A stretch of DNA of 64,000 bases from Pantoea endophytica (GCF_002858935.1 NZ_PJRT01000020.1:1-64000); one strand, 5' to 3'; shown: positions 39,167 through 49,535, counted from the first letter of the stretch. Translations and numbers: made by a program. Notes: a model not told the origin generated them from the sequence alone.

Positions 39167-42100
39167 TTATAATCCGCCAGATTTGAAGGTCTTATTAGCG
39201 GGCGCACCGTTAGTCGCGGGGTTTTGCTTTCCTAGCGTCTCCATGCGTACCTGGAATGGTGGGAACGGCATCTCAATGCCGTGCTCCTCAAAGCCGCGCA
39301 GAATCAGCTGATGCAGTTCATGGCGCAGCGGCATACGATGCCCCATCTCCGCCGCATGCACGCGCAGTTCAAACAGCTGAATACCTTGCTGCAGGTCGAC
39401 CAGGAACACATCCGGCGCCGGCATATCGAGCACGTAGGTGCAGCGATCGGCTGCCTGCTTAAGAATGTTGGTCACTTCATCACTGTTGACTCTGGCGGGC
39501 GCTGGAATCGTCAACACCACACGCGTCACTGAATCCGACAGCGACCAGTTCACGAACTGCTCAGTAATGAAAGCCTTGTTCGGCACGATGATCTCTTTGC
39601 GGTCCCAATCGGTGATGGTGGTGGCACGCGTGTTGATGCGCGTAATGCTGCCAGTCAGGTCGCGAATGGTCACGGTATCGCCAATACGGATCGGTTTCTC
39701 AAACAGGATAATCAGGCCGGAGATAAAGTTAGCGAAAATCTCCTGCATCCCGAAGCCCAAACCCAGACCCAACGCAGCAACCAGCCACTGCAGCTTCGAC
39801 CACTCAATGCCCATCATTGAGAAGCCAATCAAGCCGCCAATCAGCATCAAAGCATACTTGGTCAAAGTGGTAATGGCGTAACCGGTGCCCGGCGCCAAAC
39901 TGAGATGCTGCAACAGCGCCAGCTCCAGCAACGCGGGCATGTTACGCACCAGCTGCGTGGTGATGATCAGCACCAGAATCGCAATCAACACCGCACCCAG
40001 CGTAATCGCCTGCACGCTGTCCACACCCTGAATGGTGGTGCTGGCATTCCACAGCGGAATGTTATCAAGGAAGCTAAACGCCGAGTGGATTTCTGACCAC
40101 AGCACAATCACCGAAACCAGCGCAATCAGCGTCAGGATTGAACGCACCAGACGCAGCGACTGTGCGCTGATCTCATCAAGATCAATGCTTGGCTCATCGA
40201 TTTCGATGGTGTCGGCATTCGCTGGCGTTGATTGCTCTTTCTCTTCTTCGCTGCGCGCGCGGTTGGCCAGCATATCGGCACGACGCTGACGTGCACGGTC
40301 AAAGGCGATGCGGCGGCGCTGAATCAGCATCCAGCGGCGGATGATGTGATACACCACCAGCAGGAAGAACCAGATGCCCACCGAGGTTTCCAGACGCGCC
40401 AGCAGCGCCTGCGCGGTGGCGAGATAACCGATGCAGGAGGCGAGGGCAGCCACCAGCGGCAGGGCAATCATCAGGTTCCACAAAATGCGGTTTACGAAGT
40501 TATCGCCGTTGCCCTCTTTATCCAGATAGAGCGGAATACCGGCGCGTTTCAGGCTAACGGTAACGATACTCAGCGCGCCACAAATCAGGATGAAGCACAC
40601 GCGTCCCAGCGTGCCGGAGAATTGCGGATCGTCGAGATTGGCAAAGGCGATCAGCAGCATGATCAGCGGCACAATCAGCCCTACCGACAGCGAGTAATAG
40701 CGCATGGCACGCGCCACGCGCGCTTGCGGCCAACGGAAATGCACCACAAACAAGCCATCGGGACGTGCAAACGCCGCGCTGATCATAAAGGCCCACAGCA
40801 GCGGCAGCGTGGCGGTGATGCCATCGCCAATCGCCACGGCGAACGGATAAGGCCAGGCATGCTGTAAACCGTAACCGAGCGCGGCCCACAATACCGGCAG
40901 CGGCACCGCCACCAGAATCGACCAAAATACCGTGCGCAGCGTCAGGCTGAAGCGATCCTGCGTCACTTTGCCGACGCGGCTGGCGGAGCGCTCCATAAAG
41001 GCGTTGTAGTGACGACGTGAGCTGATGCTGAAGCCAACCAGCAGAATCGCACCAATTATCGGCAACACGGTTTCGCGATTGGTAAACATCATCGCCAGCG
41101 CTTTGCCGAGCTGGCCGGCGGTATCCAGCGACAACAGACGCTTGAGATCCTGCGCCATCTCCACCGGGAAATTCAGGCCGATGGTATTAACGTCAGCGGT
41201 CCAAAACAGATAACGATGCGTCGCATCTTTAACTTCGGCTAAGGCATCCTGCAGCTGCGTATTGGAAACTTTGAGCTTAGTGATTTCCAGAATCAGCGTA
41301 TCGCAACCGGAAATCAGTGAGTTCAGCAGTTCGCGCTGGGTTTTAAGTTGCGCTTCGAGGATACGTACCTGATCGCTGCTGAACGGCGTGCCGTCATCCT
41401 GCTTGGCTTTGCGCAGTTCCTGCTGGCGCTCCAGCAGATCCTCATAATGCAGACGCTGTACGCGCAGCTGGCCCATTTCGCTGTCAATCTGCTGAGATTT
41501 CGGCATCTCTGGCAGACGGGCAACCTGCGCACGCAAGGCTTCGCCCAACAGATTGGATGCCCCCAGCCATTGCGACTGCTCACGCAGCGTGCTCAGCGCC
41601 TGACGCACCTGCAAGGTCTGATTGGTGGCCAGACGCTGCTGTGAAGCGACTAAATCCATGCGCTGCGCTTGCTGATTGAGGTCTGCGGAGAGTTCGCGGT
41701 TAACGCGGAACTGATCGCTGATCGAACTCGGCAGATCGCCGCTGTTTTCCGCCAGCTGCTCGGTGCGCTCAAGCGCCAGTTCAGCTTCGCGCTGGCGCTG
41801 ATTGTTGAGCTGATTGCGCAGCGCCTGCAGATAGTTATCCAGTTGAGTCGCTTTGCGCTGATGCACCTCAGCGCGCATACGCGCCAGTTCCTGACGGTTA
41901 TTCGCCGAAAGCTGCGCCAGCTCTAACTCGTCCACGCGCGCTTTGTTGGCGGCGTTTTCCGCCTGACGCGCGTAAATCTGCGCCTGCGCCAGCGGCGTAG
42001 TCGCCGTCGAAGCGCTCTGCGCGCGACGATCGCTTTCGGTCATCGCCCGGCGTGCATCGGTTTGCTGCTGCGGCAGCTGCGACAGTGAATCGCTGATCTC

Positions 42101-42502
42101 GCGCGCGCGATCCTGCTCCTGCTGCGCCTGACGGCCTTCCTCCAGCAGCTGGCTGCTAACCTGCAACAGCTCCTGATCCAGCTCGGCGCTGCTCATATTG
42201 CTGCGCACCGCCTTGCTGCTGTCCGTCAGCGTGGCGATCTGCTGACGTAATTCGCGCGCCAGCCGCGGGAAATCATCAATCACCTGCTGATACTGCTTCG
42301 CGCGCTCCAGCGACTCATCGCGCTCGTTGAGGAAATTGATCGCCGATTCGAGCGCCTGCACCTGCTCGGTTTGCGCGGGTGAGGTTTTCGCCGATTTAGC
42401 CGCATCCAGTTCCTGCTTTAGCTGGCTGGATTGCGGAACGGTGGCTGCAAATACAGAACTGCTGAGCACAAGGCTCAGCAGCAAGGAGAGGAAAACACGC
42501 AC
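39167..42502 (-). CDS. mscM: Mechanosensitive channel MscM (YjeP)
   Basis: A 1111-aa large MscS-family channel (E. coli 1107 aa) that opens on membrane tension as an osmotic safety valve. A signal peptide (about 1-19) precedes a long periplasmic coiled-coil, Gln-rich region (about 25-470). Then come a multi-helix membrane block and the C-terminal MscS core with GLGFGMQEIFANFISG and EKPIRIGDTVTI. It starts with GTG, 15 bases after psd, so the two share a transcript as in E. coli; its ribosome-binding site is weak. Confidence 0.95.
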   Translation of the reverse strand: MRVFLSLLLSLVLSSSVFAATVPQSSQLKQELDAAKSAKTSPAQTEQVQALESAINFLNERDESLERAKQYQQVIDDFPRLARELRQQIATLTDSSKAVRSNMSSAELDQELLQVSSQLLEEGRQAQQEQDRAREISDSLSQLPQQQTDARRAMTESDRRAQSASTATTPLAQAQIYARQAENAANKARVDELELAQLSANNRQELARMRAEVHQRKATQLDNYLQALRNQLNNQRQREAELALERTEQLAENSGDLPSSISDQFRVNRELSADLNQQAQRMDLVASQQRLATNQTLQVRQALSTLREQSQWLGASNLLGEALRAQVARLPEMPKSQQIDSEMGQLRVQRLHYEDLLERQQELRKAKQDDGTPFSSDQVRILEAQLKTQRELLNSLISGCDTLILEITKLKVSNTQLQDALAEVKDATHRYLFWTADVNTIGLNFPVEMAQDLKRLLSLDTAGQLGKALAMMFTNRETVLPIIGAILLVGFSISSRRHYNAFMERSASRVGKVTQDRFSLTLRTVFWSILVAVPLPVLWAALGYGLQHAWPYPFAVAIGDGITATLPLLWAFMISAAFARPDGLFVVHFRWPQARVARAMRYYSLSVGLIVPLIMLLIAFANLDDPQFSGTLGRVCFILICGALSIVTVSLKRAGIPLYLDKEGNGDNFVNRILWNLMIALPLVAALASCIGYLATAQALLARLETSVGIWFFLLVVYHIIRRWMLIQRRRIAFDRARQRRADMLANRARSEEEKEQSTPANADTIEIDEPSIDLDEISAQSLRLVRSILTLIALVSVIVLWSEIHSAFSFLDNIPLWNASTTIQGVDSVQAITLGAVLIAILVLIITTQLVRNMPALLELALLQHLSLAPGTGYAITTLTKYALMLIGGLIGFSMMGIEWSKLQWLVAALGLGLGFGMQEIFANFISGLIILFEKPIRIGDTVTIRDLTGSITRINTRATTITDWDRKEIIVPNKAFITEQFVNWSLSDSVTRVVLTIPAPARVNSDEVTNILKQAADRCTYVLDMPAPDVFLVDLQQGIQLFELRVHAAEMGHRMPLRHELHQLILRGFEEHGIEMPFPPFQVRMETLGKQNPATNGAPANKTFKSGGL

Positions 42503-42517
42503 GGGAGAGATTCCGGG

Positions 42518-43414
42518 TTATTTGCTAAGTGAGACGCTGTCGCCAGGCTGAGGCAGGGCGATGGCCAGCGGCTGACCGAGGCGGGTTTTGCTTTCGGCTT
42601 CAAGGCTTTCTGCCAGCTTCACGCGATTCGGCGCGAACAGGTTGATCACGGTTGAACCCAACTTGAAGCGACCCATTTCCTGGCCTTTCAACAGCACCAC
42701 CGCACCATCATGATCGGCAGACGGATAGCGCCAGCGTTTAATCACACCTTCGCGCGGTGGCGTAATGGTGCCCGCCCACACGGTTTCGATGCTACCCACA
42801 ATGGTGGCACCGACAAGGATCTGCACCATCGGGCCATGATCGGTATCGAATACGCAGATCACGCGCTCGTTACGCGCAAACAAATTCGGGATGTTACGTG
42901 CGGTCAGCGGGTTGACGGAGTAGAGATCGCCCGGCACATAGATCATTTCGCGCAGGATGCCGTTACACGGCATATGCACGCGGTGATAATCGCGCGGGGC
43001 GAGATAAGTGGTAACAAACTCGCCGTCATGAAACTGATCCGCCAGATCGTCGTTACCGGCCAGCAGCGCCTGCAGGCTGTAAGTGTGACCTTTGGCCTGG
43101 AAGATCTGATCGCCGGCAATGCGGCCCAGCTGGCTGATCGCGCCATCGGCGGGCAGCGCCAGTAATGAGGCATCAGTATCGATCGGACGCGCGCCCTCTT
43201 TTAACGGACGCACGAAGAAATCATTGAAGGTGCGGTAGCTGCCGGTATGTGGCTTGCTGGCTTCCGCCATATCCACTTTGTAGTACCAGACAAATAGGTC
43301 GATGACCGCTTTAGTGAGCCAGCCACCACGGCGGCTGGCACCCCAACCGGCGAGTTCGGTGAGGCCTTTTTTAGGCAAAATATGATTCAGGCCGAGTTTA
43401 AAACGATCAAACAC
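42518..43414 (-). CDS. psd: Phosphatidylserine decarboxylase proenzyme
   Basis: A membrane-bound pyruvoyl enzyme making phosphatidylethanolamine. The proenzyme self-cleaves at LGST, with S254 becoming the pyruvoyl group. D90 and H147 complete the catalytic triad (PADG, YHRVHMP). At 298 aa it is shorter at the C-terminus than E. coli Psd (322 aa), which affects only the non-conserved tail. GTG start behind AGGAGG. First gene of psd-mscM; E. coli transcribes it under SigmaE and CpxR, but no such sites were identified here. Confidence 0.96.
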   Translation of the reverse strand: MFDRFKLGLNHILPKKGLTELAGWGASRRGGWLTKAVIDLFVWYYKVDMAEASKPHTGSYRTFNDFFVRPLKEGARPIDTDASLLALPADGAISQLGRIAGDQIFQAKGHTYSLQALLAGNDDLADQFHDGEFVTTYLAPRDYHRVHMPCNGILREMIYVPGDLYSVNPLTARNIPNLFARNERVICVFDTDHGPMVQILVGATIVGSIETVWAGTITPPREGVIKRWRYPSADHDGAVVLLKGQEMGRFKLGSTVINLFAPNRVKLAESLEAESKTRLGQPLAIALPQPGDSVSLSK

Positions 43415-43507
43415 CGTTGCCTCCTGGCTTAATTACGTGTCGTTAACAAAAAAGGGGGCGGATTGTAGCAGCGCCCCAGCGCGTTGGCGAATGTGCCGTT
43501 GTACTGC

Positions 43508-44551
43508 TTAATCTGCGTCGGAGGAAAAGTTTTTACGCGTCTTTACCTGCGCCATACTTTCCAGAATTCGGTGGTAGTTATCGAAGCGGGAGATATCAAT
43601 CTTGCCCTCTTCCACCGCTTCGCGAATGGCACAGCCAGGATCGGTATCGTGCTTACAGTCGCGGAAACGGCAACCGCCAAGGAATTCACGGAATTCGACA
43701 AAGCCGCGCGTCACTTGTTCCGGCTCCAGATGCCATAAACCAAACTCACGCACGCCCGGTGAATCGATCACATCGCCGCCCGCCGGGAAGTGGTAAAGGC
43801 GTGACGCGGTGGTGGTGTGCTGGCCTAATCCAGAAACGTTCGACACATCGTTGGTCAGAATTTCAGCCGCTACCTCCAGACCAAGCAGGTTATTCAGCAG
43901 GCTCGATTTACCCACGCCAGATTGGCCGGCAAAGATGCTGACGCGGCCGGTTAAGGCGCTTTCCAGTTCAACCAGGCCATCTTTGGCGTGGCTGGAAACC
44001 ATCAAAACGCGATAACCAATGTTGCGATAGATCTCCATCTGCTCATCAACAAACGCGCGGCCTTCGGCATCTAAAAGGTCGGTTTTGTTGAGCACCAGCA
44101 GCGGTTCCACGCCAAGAGTTTCGCTGGCGACCAGGTAACGATCAATGATGTTGAGTGACAGCTCTGGCAGGATCGCCGAAACGATAATGATCTGATCGAT
44201 GTTGGCGGCGATCGGTTTCACGCCGTCATAGAAGTCTGGGCGCGTTAGCACCGTCTTACGTTCGTGTACCGCTTCGACGATCCCTTTGCCGCCGCCAATG
44301 GCAGCGCGCCATAAAACGCGATCGCCAGTGACCAGCGAGCGAATAGTGCGGCGGATGTTACAGCGATGCACAACGCCTTCGCTATCTTCCACGTCTGCGT
44401 GCATGCCGAAACGGCTGATCACCACGCCATCAGCCGCTTCTCCAAACAGACTATCATCCGGCTCCGGCTTATCGCTCCGTTGCTGCAGACGACGCTGATG
44501 GTTGGCGCTTACGCGACGTTGTTGACCTTTCGACAGTTTGTTTTTACTCAC
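43508..44551 (-). CDS. rsgA: Ribosome small subunit biogenesis GTPase RsgA
   Basis: A 347-aa circularly permuted GTPase that checks late maturation of the 30S subunit. The motif order is G4 NKTD, G1 GQSGVGKS, G3 DSPGV. An N-terminal OB-fold and a C-terminal zinc finger ([14 protein letters not shown]) flank the GTPase. The start is GTG at 44551 ([12 protein letters not shown]) behind GAGAGGA, as in E. coli; the upstream GTG is not used because it would remove the ribosome-binding site. It is divergent from orn. Confidence 0.95.
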   Translation of the reverse strand: MSKNKLSKGQQRRVSANHQRRLQQRSDKPEPDDSLFGEAADGVVISRFGMHADVEDSEGVVHRCNIRRTIRSLVTGDRVLWRAAIGGGKGIVEAVHERKTVLTRPDFYDGVKPIAANIDQIIIVSAILPELSLNIIDRYLVASETLGVEPLLVLNKTDLLDAEGRAFVDEQMEIYRNIGYRVLMVSSHAKDGLVELESALTGRVSIFAGQSGVGKSSLLNNLLGLEVAAEILTNDVSNVSGLGQHTTTASRLYHFPAGGDVIDSPGVREFGLWHLEPEQVTRGFVEFREFLGGCRFRDCKHDTDPGCAIREAVEEGKIDISRFDNYHRILESMAQVKTRKNFSSDAD

Positions 44552-44654
44552 GCATCCTCTCACGGCTTTCGCCAGGTTTCGCCCTGCTGGGCAAAACGTC
44601 TATGATACACCTGAAATGAGTTTAATGACGACTTTGGCAACAGGCGGGAAACGC

Positions 44655-45203
44655 ATGACAGCTGGAAATGAAAACAACCTGATTTGGATCGACCTCGAAA
44701 TGACCGGATTGGATCCGGAACGCGATCGCATTATTGAGATCGCTACCATCGTGACCGATGCCAACCTTAACATCCTGGCAGAAGGCCCGGTGTTCGCGGT
44801 GCATCAATCTGACGATCAGTTGGCGTTGATGGATGACTGGAACGTGCGCACGCACACCAATAGCGGATTGGTGGCGCGCGTCAAAGCCAGCGAGCACGAT
44901 GACCGTGCGGCGGAACTGGCCACCATCGAGTTCCTGAAACAGTGGGTGCCGGCGAACACCTCGCCGATTTGCGGCAACAGTATTGGTCAGGATCGTCGCT
45001 TCCTGTTTAAGTACATGCCTGAACTGGAAGCCTATTTCCACTATCGCTATCTTGATGTCAGCACGCTGAAAGAGCTGGCGCGCCGCTGGAAACCAGATAT
45101 CTTGCCAGGTTTTAAAAAGTCCGGTAGCCATCAGGCACTGGATGATATTCGCGAGTCCGTCGCCGAGCTGGCGTACTATCGCGAGCACTTCCTGCAGCTT
45201 TAA
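44655..45203 (+). CDS. orn: Oligoribonuclease
   Basis: A 182-aa essential DEDDh 3'-5' exonuclease that finishes RNA decay by degrading di- to pentanucleotides, including pGpG from cyclic-di-GMP. Acidic residues lie in [10 protein letters not shown] and in the D-x-x-x-D part of [11 protein letters not shown]. The start [15 protein letters not shown] corresponds to the E. coli start; earlier in-frame codons run into the rsgA promoter region and are rejected. Confidence 0.97.
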   Translation: MTAGNENNLIWIDLEMTGLDPERDRIIEIATIVTDANLNILAEGPVFAVHQSDDQLALMDDWNVRTHTNSGLVARVKASEHDDRAAELATIEFLKQWVPANTSPICGNSIGQDRRFLFKYMPELEAYFHYRYLDVSTLKELARRWKPDILPGFKKSGSHQALDDIRESVAELAYYREHFLQL

Positions 45204-45286
45204 CCGCCGCGGGTGCGCAGGAAATCATCAGGTTGTCGATAAAAGCAGCGAACGCGCGGAAAGCGCAAAATTTTGCTTTTAGACTC

Positions 45287-45314
45287 TTGCGACTGAAAGG
45301 ATTTCTCGTATAAT
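45287..45314 (+). promoter_or_regulatory. Strong promoter of the tRNA-Gly cluster
   Basis: -35 TTGCGA (45287-45292), a 16-base spacer, -10 TATAAT (45309-45314), then the GC-rich discriminator GCGCACCCC. This is the form of stable-RNA promoters under stringent control. An AT-rich block (AAAATTTTGCTTTT, 45267-45280) lies just upstream and resembles an UP element. The transcript would begin near 45321 and pass through repeat copy 1 before the first tRNA. Confidence 0.85.
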
Positions 45315-45400
45315 GCGCACCCCGTACCGGTGAAGAATTTGATTCGGAATTCGGAACGAAAAAGTAAAAGCAGTAACGGCGAAGTTCAGAATCGAGCATA

Positions 45401-45497
45401 TTTATTTGATGCAAGGCGGCAACTGAACGAGTCACAGCGAGCTTACATCAGTAAGTGACCTGTGCGAGTGAAGGCAGCCAACGCAGCAGCAGATAAA
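45401..45497 (+). repeat. Long palindromic repeat, copy 1
   Basis: A 97-base imperfect palindrome. The conserved core holds AAGGCGGCAACTGA, GAGCTTACATCAGTAAGTGA and GAAGGCAGCCAACG. The copy-specific outer arms TTTATTTGATGC and GCAGCAGATAAA pair at 10 of 12 positions, and the inner arms CACAG / CTGTG pair perfectly. It lies in the leader of the tRNA-Gly transcript. Confidence 0.85.
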
Positions 45498-45511
45498 CAG
45501 GCGATGATTAT

Positions 45512-45587
<76 letters not shown>

Positions 45588-45615
45588 AACTTTCGTTGAG
45601 TAGTAAACCTCTAAT

Positions 45616-45691
<76 letters not shown>

Positions 45692-45772
45692 GAGTTTGTA
45701 GTAAACCATCCAAATCACGGATTTAGTCGTTAGCGTGATTGTTGTGACAAAAATACGAAGAGTCAGAATCGA

Positions 45773-45879
45773 GTATTTTAGTTTGCAACAAGGCGGCAAC
45801 TGAACGAATCCCTGGGAGCTTACATGAGTAAGTGACCTGGGTGAGTGAAGGCAGCCAACGCAGTAGCAGACTAAAATAC
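45773..45879 (+). repeat. Long palindromic repeat, copy 2
   Basis: It has the same conserved core as copy 1, with outer arms GTATTTTAGTTTGC and GCAGACTAAAATAC that pair at 13 of 14 positions. It lies between the second and third tRNA-Gly genes, where E. coli has only a short spacer, so it is an insertion within the tRNA operon. Confidence 0.87.
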
Positions 45880-45888
45880 GAAGATTAT

Positions 45889-45964
<76 letters not shown>

Positions 45965-46119
45965 GATTTTCATATTCACTAATGTTATTTGCCCTTAGGC
46001 GCAATCAGAATTAAAACAGCTGCAGATCTTTTTTGATCGCATGCGACACCGTTTTTTTCTGGAAATTTTGCACGCCTCGCTAGCAGCGATAATGCTTGTT
46101 GTCTGATGCAGTTATCTTA

Positions 46120-46375
46120 CAGGTTATCCACAATGTGCCTGCAAGCTTCTGACGGCGTTTTCCCCGTTGTTTAAAACTGTTTTGAACAGAGTTATCCACA
46201 AGCTCTGGACAAACCCCTGCGCGCTAAATACGACGTGAATATTTACAATAATCGCTTAATTGATTGATTTTTAAGTGGTTATAACTATTTCAGACTGTGA
46301 TCTTGCCCTTAAGACGAAATTACGATCTCCGTCACGATTCAGTGGGATAATTTTATTCACAGCATGTGGAAAAGC
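46120..46375. other. datA: datA-like DnaA-binding locus with IHF site
   Basis: Two perfect TTATCCACA boxes (46124-46132, 46192-46200), one TTATTCACA (46353-46361) and one near-box TTTTCCACA on the opposite strand (46365-46373). Between the second and third boxes a perfect IHF consensus, AATCAATCAATTA, lies at 46257-46269 on the minus strand. In E. coli datA lies exactly here, between glyVXY and queG, with an IHF site between boxes 2 and 3, and promotes DnaA-ATP hydrolysis to limit re-initiation. The role is inferred from position and layout. Confidence 0.85.
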
Positions 46376-46399
46376 GTTTTATCCTGTGCGACTGCTCAA

Positions 46400-47539
46400 T
46401 CACGCATCACGCGGCAGGCCTTTTTCGACCGCGCGCACCAGTCGCTGTTTCTTCGCTGGCTGCACTTCTACCGCTTGCGCCGCGCGTTTCTGCAACTGCT
46501 GTGCAATCGCCCATTCAATATGCTCATCAAGCAGGGGATGTTCGCCGCTGCGCAATGCTAATGCCGCCATATTTTCTTCTGCCCAGGGCGCATTGCCCAA
46601 TGCCACCGCAATATTTCGCAACCAGCGCAAATGCCCAATACGCCGAATCGCTGAACCTTCGGTGATACGCAGAAATTTGGCTTCATCCCATTTGAACAGA
46701 TCGGTGAGCGGCGGCGCATGCAGCACCGCGCGCGGCGAGAAATCATCTTCATCGGTTAACTGGCCGTAACGATTCCACGGGCAGATCAGCTGGCAATCAT
46801 CGCAGCCATAAATTCGATTACCAATCAGCGGACGGAACTCTTCAGGAATTGCGCCTTCCAACTCGATGGTGAGATAGGAGATGCAGCGACGCGCATCGAC
46901 CACGTAAGGTTCGACGATAGCGGAAGTGGGGCAGATAGTGATACAGGCGACACAGCGTCCACACTGCTCTTCCTGGGGCTGATCGACCGGTAACGGCAGA
47001 TCAATCAGCAGTTCGCCGAGGAAGAACCACGAACCCGCTTCACGGTTGAGGATCAGCGAATGTTTGCCGGTCCAGCCTAAACCGGCTTTAGCGGCAATCG
47101 GGCGTTCCAGAATCGGTGCGGAATCGACGAACGGACGAAAATTGCGTTCGCCACAGTGCGCCTGAATCATTTCTCCGAGCTTTTTCAGTCGATTGCGCAA
47201 TACTTTGTGATAGTCGCGGCCCAGCGCATAGCGGCTTACATAGCCCAGCTGCGGATTTTTTAAGGTGCTGGCAAAGGCGGCTTTAGCTGGAAGGTAATTC
47301 ATGCGTACGCTAATCACGCGCAGCGTGCCAGGCAGCAGCTCATGCGGCCGCGCACGCATCATGCCGTGGCGCGCCATCCAATCCATCTCGCCATGATATT
47401 GCTTATCCAGCCACGCCTGCAGTTTGGGCTCTTCGGCGCTCAGATCGGTATCGCAAATACCGACCTGTTGGAAGCCGAGGTCGCGTCCCCACTGTTTAAT
47501 TTGTTCAGCGAGCTGTTGAAGATCGAGAGGATATGACAT
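46400..47539 (-). CDS. queG: Epoxyqueuosine reductase QueG
   Basis: A 379-aa enzyme that catalyses the last step of queuosine synthesis in tRNA using cobalamin and two [4Fe-4S] clusters. Cluster motifs are CGRCVACITICP and CDDCQLICPWN. The catalytic region includes FVDSAPILERP and GWTGKHS. A HEAT-like C-terminal part binds tRNA. Its ATG overlaps the ATG of the divergent nnr gene by two bases. Its 3' end faces the datA-like locus. Confidence 0.96.
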   Translation of the reverse strand: MSYPLDLQQLAEQIKQWGRDLGFQQVGICDTDLSAEEPKLQAWLDKQYHGEMDWMARHGMMRARPHELLPGTLRVISVRMNYLPAKAAFASTLKNPQLGYVSRYALGRDYHKVLRNRLKKLGEMIQAHCGERNFRPFVDSAPILERPIAAKAGLGWTGKHSLILNREAGSWFFLGELLIDLPLPVDQPQEEQCGRCVACITICPTSAIVEPYVVDARRCISYLTIELEGAIPEEFRPLIGNRIYGCDDCQLICPWNRYGQLTDEDDFSPRAVLHAPPLTDLFKWDEAKFLRITEGSAIRRIGHLRWLRNIAVALGNAPWAEENMAALALRSGEHPLLDEHIEWAIAQQLQKRAAQAVEVQPAKKQRLVRAVEKGLPRDA

Positions 47540-49055
47540 GAGAAACCAGGCAATTGAAGCAAACGCGCGCAGTTTAACACACTCTGTCTGGCCTGCGCAG
47601 GCGATGGCGCAACTGGAACGCGATGCCGCCGATAGCCTGGGCTTAACGCTGTTTGAGCTGATGCAACGTGCTGGCCAAGCCAGCTATGAATTAGGCTGCC
47701 AGCTGTGGCCGCAGGCGCAGCATTGGTTGATCCTGTGCGGGCACGGCAACAATGGCGGCGATGGTTATGTGGTGGCGCGACTGGCGCAGGCAGCAGGATT
47801 GAACGTGACGCTGCTGGCGTGCGCAGGCAGCAAAGCCTTGCCAGAAGAGGCGCAGCAGGCGCAAGACGCATGGCTGGCGGCGGGCGGTGTGATTCATGCG
47901 GCGGATGCGCCCTGGCCGGAGCAGGTTGAGGTGATCGTCGATGCGCTGCTCGGCACCGGCCTGAATCGCGCGCCCGCCGATCCTTACGATCGCCTGATCA
48001 CACTCATCAACGCGCATGCCGCACCGGTGCTGGCGATCGATATTCCCTCTGGTTTGCTGGCGGCTAATGGCACGGCGCCGGGCAAAACGGTCATCGCCGA
48101 TCACACGTTGAGCATGATTACGCTGAAACCCGGCCAACTGACCGGCAAGGCGCGCGATTACGTTGGCGTTCTGCACAACCATGAGTTGGGCTTGTCGGCA
48201 TATCTTGCCGCTGAGCAGGCACCGATTTCACGCTATGACGCCGGGGATTTAACGTGCTGGCTGAAACCACGTCGCGCTACCTCTCATAAAGGTGATCAGG
48301 GGCGGCTATTGGTGGTCGGCGGCGACAGCGGCACGGCGGGCGCGATTCGCATGACCGGTGAAGCCGCCCTGCGAACCGGCGCCGGACTTGTGCGCGTGCT
48401 GACACATGAAGATAATATTGGTCCGATTCTCACCGCGCGACCGGAGTTAATGGTTGATGCGCTGAGCGATGAACGGCTGGATCAGGCCCTGGAGTGGGCG
48501 GATGTGATCGCCGTTGGACCGGGGCTCGGCCAGCGCGATTGGGCTCAGAAGGCACTGAAAAAGATCGCGGTCAGTGAAAAGCCGATGCTTTGGGATGCGG
48601 ATGCGCTTAACCTGCTGGCAATCAAGCAGGATAACCGTCAGAATCGCATCATTACGCCGCATCCCGGCGAAGCTGCGCGCTTGCTAGGGGTGAAAACCAG
48701 CGAGATTGAGAGTGACCGCTTACACGCTGCGCGCGCCTTGGCGAAACGCTACGGCGGCGTGGTGGTTCTGAAAGGCGCGGGCACGGTGATTGCCAGCGCG
48801 GCGGGTGACATCGCCATTGCCGATGTGGGCAACGCGGGCATGGCGTCTGGCGGCATGGGCGATGTGCTGAGCGGGATTATTGCCGCTCTGCTCGGCCAGA
48901 AACTGACATTACTTGATGCAGCCTGCGCAGGCTGTGTCGCGCATGGGGCAACAGCCGATGCCGTCGCGCATCAGCGCGGTACTCGCGGCATGTTAGCCAC
49001 TGATTTATTCGAGCTGCTGTGGCAGTTTGTTAATCCAGAGATGATCCAACAATAA
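47538..49055 (+). CDS. nnr: Bifunctional NAD(P)H-hydrate epimerase and ADP-dependent dehydratase
   Basis: A 505-aa repair enzyme that restores damaged NAD(P)H hydrates. The N-terminal epimerase domain (CGHGNNGGDGYVVARLA) is fused to the C-terminal ribokinase-like dehydratase (KPRRATSHKGDQGRLLVVGG, GNAGMASGGMGDVLSG). The start is set by GAGAGGA upstream and overlaps queG on the other strand. It heads the nnr-tsaE-amiB-mutL-miaA-hfq-hflXKC superoperon, with 3 bases before tsaE. Confidence 0.96.
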   Translation: MRNQAIEANARSLTHSVWPAQAMAQLERDAADSLGLTLFELMQRAGQASYELGCQLWPQAQHWLILCGHGNNGGDGYVVARLAQAAGLNVTLLACAGSKALPEEAQQAQDAWLAAGGVIHAADAPWPEQVEVIVDALLGTGLNRAPADPYDRLITLINAHAAPVLAIDIPSGLLAANGTAPGKTVIADHTLSMITLKPGQLTGKARDYVGVLHNHELGLSAYLAAEQAPISRYDAGDLTCWLKPRRATSHKGDQGRLLVVGGDSGTAGAIRMTGEAALRTGAGLVRVLTHEDNIGPILTARPELMVDALSDERLDQALEWADVIAVGPGLGQRDWAQKALKKIAVSEKPMLWDADALNLLAIKQDNRQNRIITPHPGEAARLLGVKTSEIESDRLHAARALAKRYGGVVVLKGAGTVIASAAGDIAIADVGNAGMASGGMGDVLSGIIAALLGQKLTLLDAACAGCVAHGATADAVAHQRGTRGMLATDLFELLWQFVNPEMIQQ

Positions 49056-49058
49056 AGC

Positions 49059-49535
49059 ATGAAGACCTGTGTTATCCCTTTGCCCGATGAGGCGGCAACC
49101 CTGAATCTGGGTGCGCAATTGGCGCGCGTCTGCAACAGCGCGCTGGTGATCTATCTTTATGGCGATTTGGGTGCCGGTAAGACCACCTTTAGCCGTGGTT
49201 TTCTGCAGGCGCTCGGCCATCAAGGCAATGTAAAAAGCCCAACGTATACGCTGGTCGAGCCCTACGAGCTCGGCTCTCGCACGCTGTACCATTTCGATCT
49301 CTATCGTCTTGCCGATCCCGAAGAGCTAGAGTTCATGGGCATCCGCGACTATTTCGCCGGCGATGCGCTCTGTCTGGTGGAGTGGCCGCAGAGGGGCACC
49401 GGCGTGCTGCCTGAGCCCGATTTAGCGCTGACGTTGCGCTACGTGGATGCGGCGCGTGAAGCCGAAATAAGCGCGGTTTCCGCCACGGGCGAAGCGCTGT
49501 TAACCCAATTCCAGCAAGGCAGGGATCCGGCATGA
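49059..49535 (+). CDS. tsaE: tRNA threonylcarbamoyladenosine synthesis ATPase TsaE
   Basis: A 158-aa P-loop ATPase that with TsaB and TsaD installs t6A37 on ANN-decoding tRNAs. Walker A GDLGAGKT (35-42), [10 protein letters not shown] and [14 protein letters not shown] are the family motifs. It overlaps amiB by 4 bases (ATGA-type coupling). Length is slightly above E. coli (153 aa). Confidence 0.96.
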   Translation: MKTCVIPLPDEAATLNLGAQLARVCNSALVIYLYGDLGAGKTTFSRGFLQALGHQGNVKSPTYTLVEPYELGSRTLYHFDLYRLADPEELEFMGIRDYFAGDALCLVEWPQRGTGVLPEPDLALTLRYVDAAREAEISAVSATGEALLTQFQQGRDPA

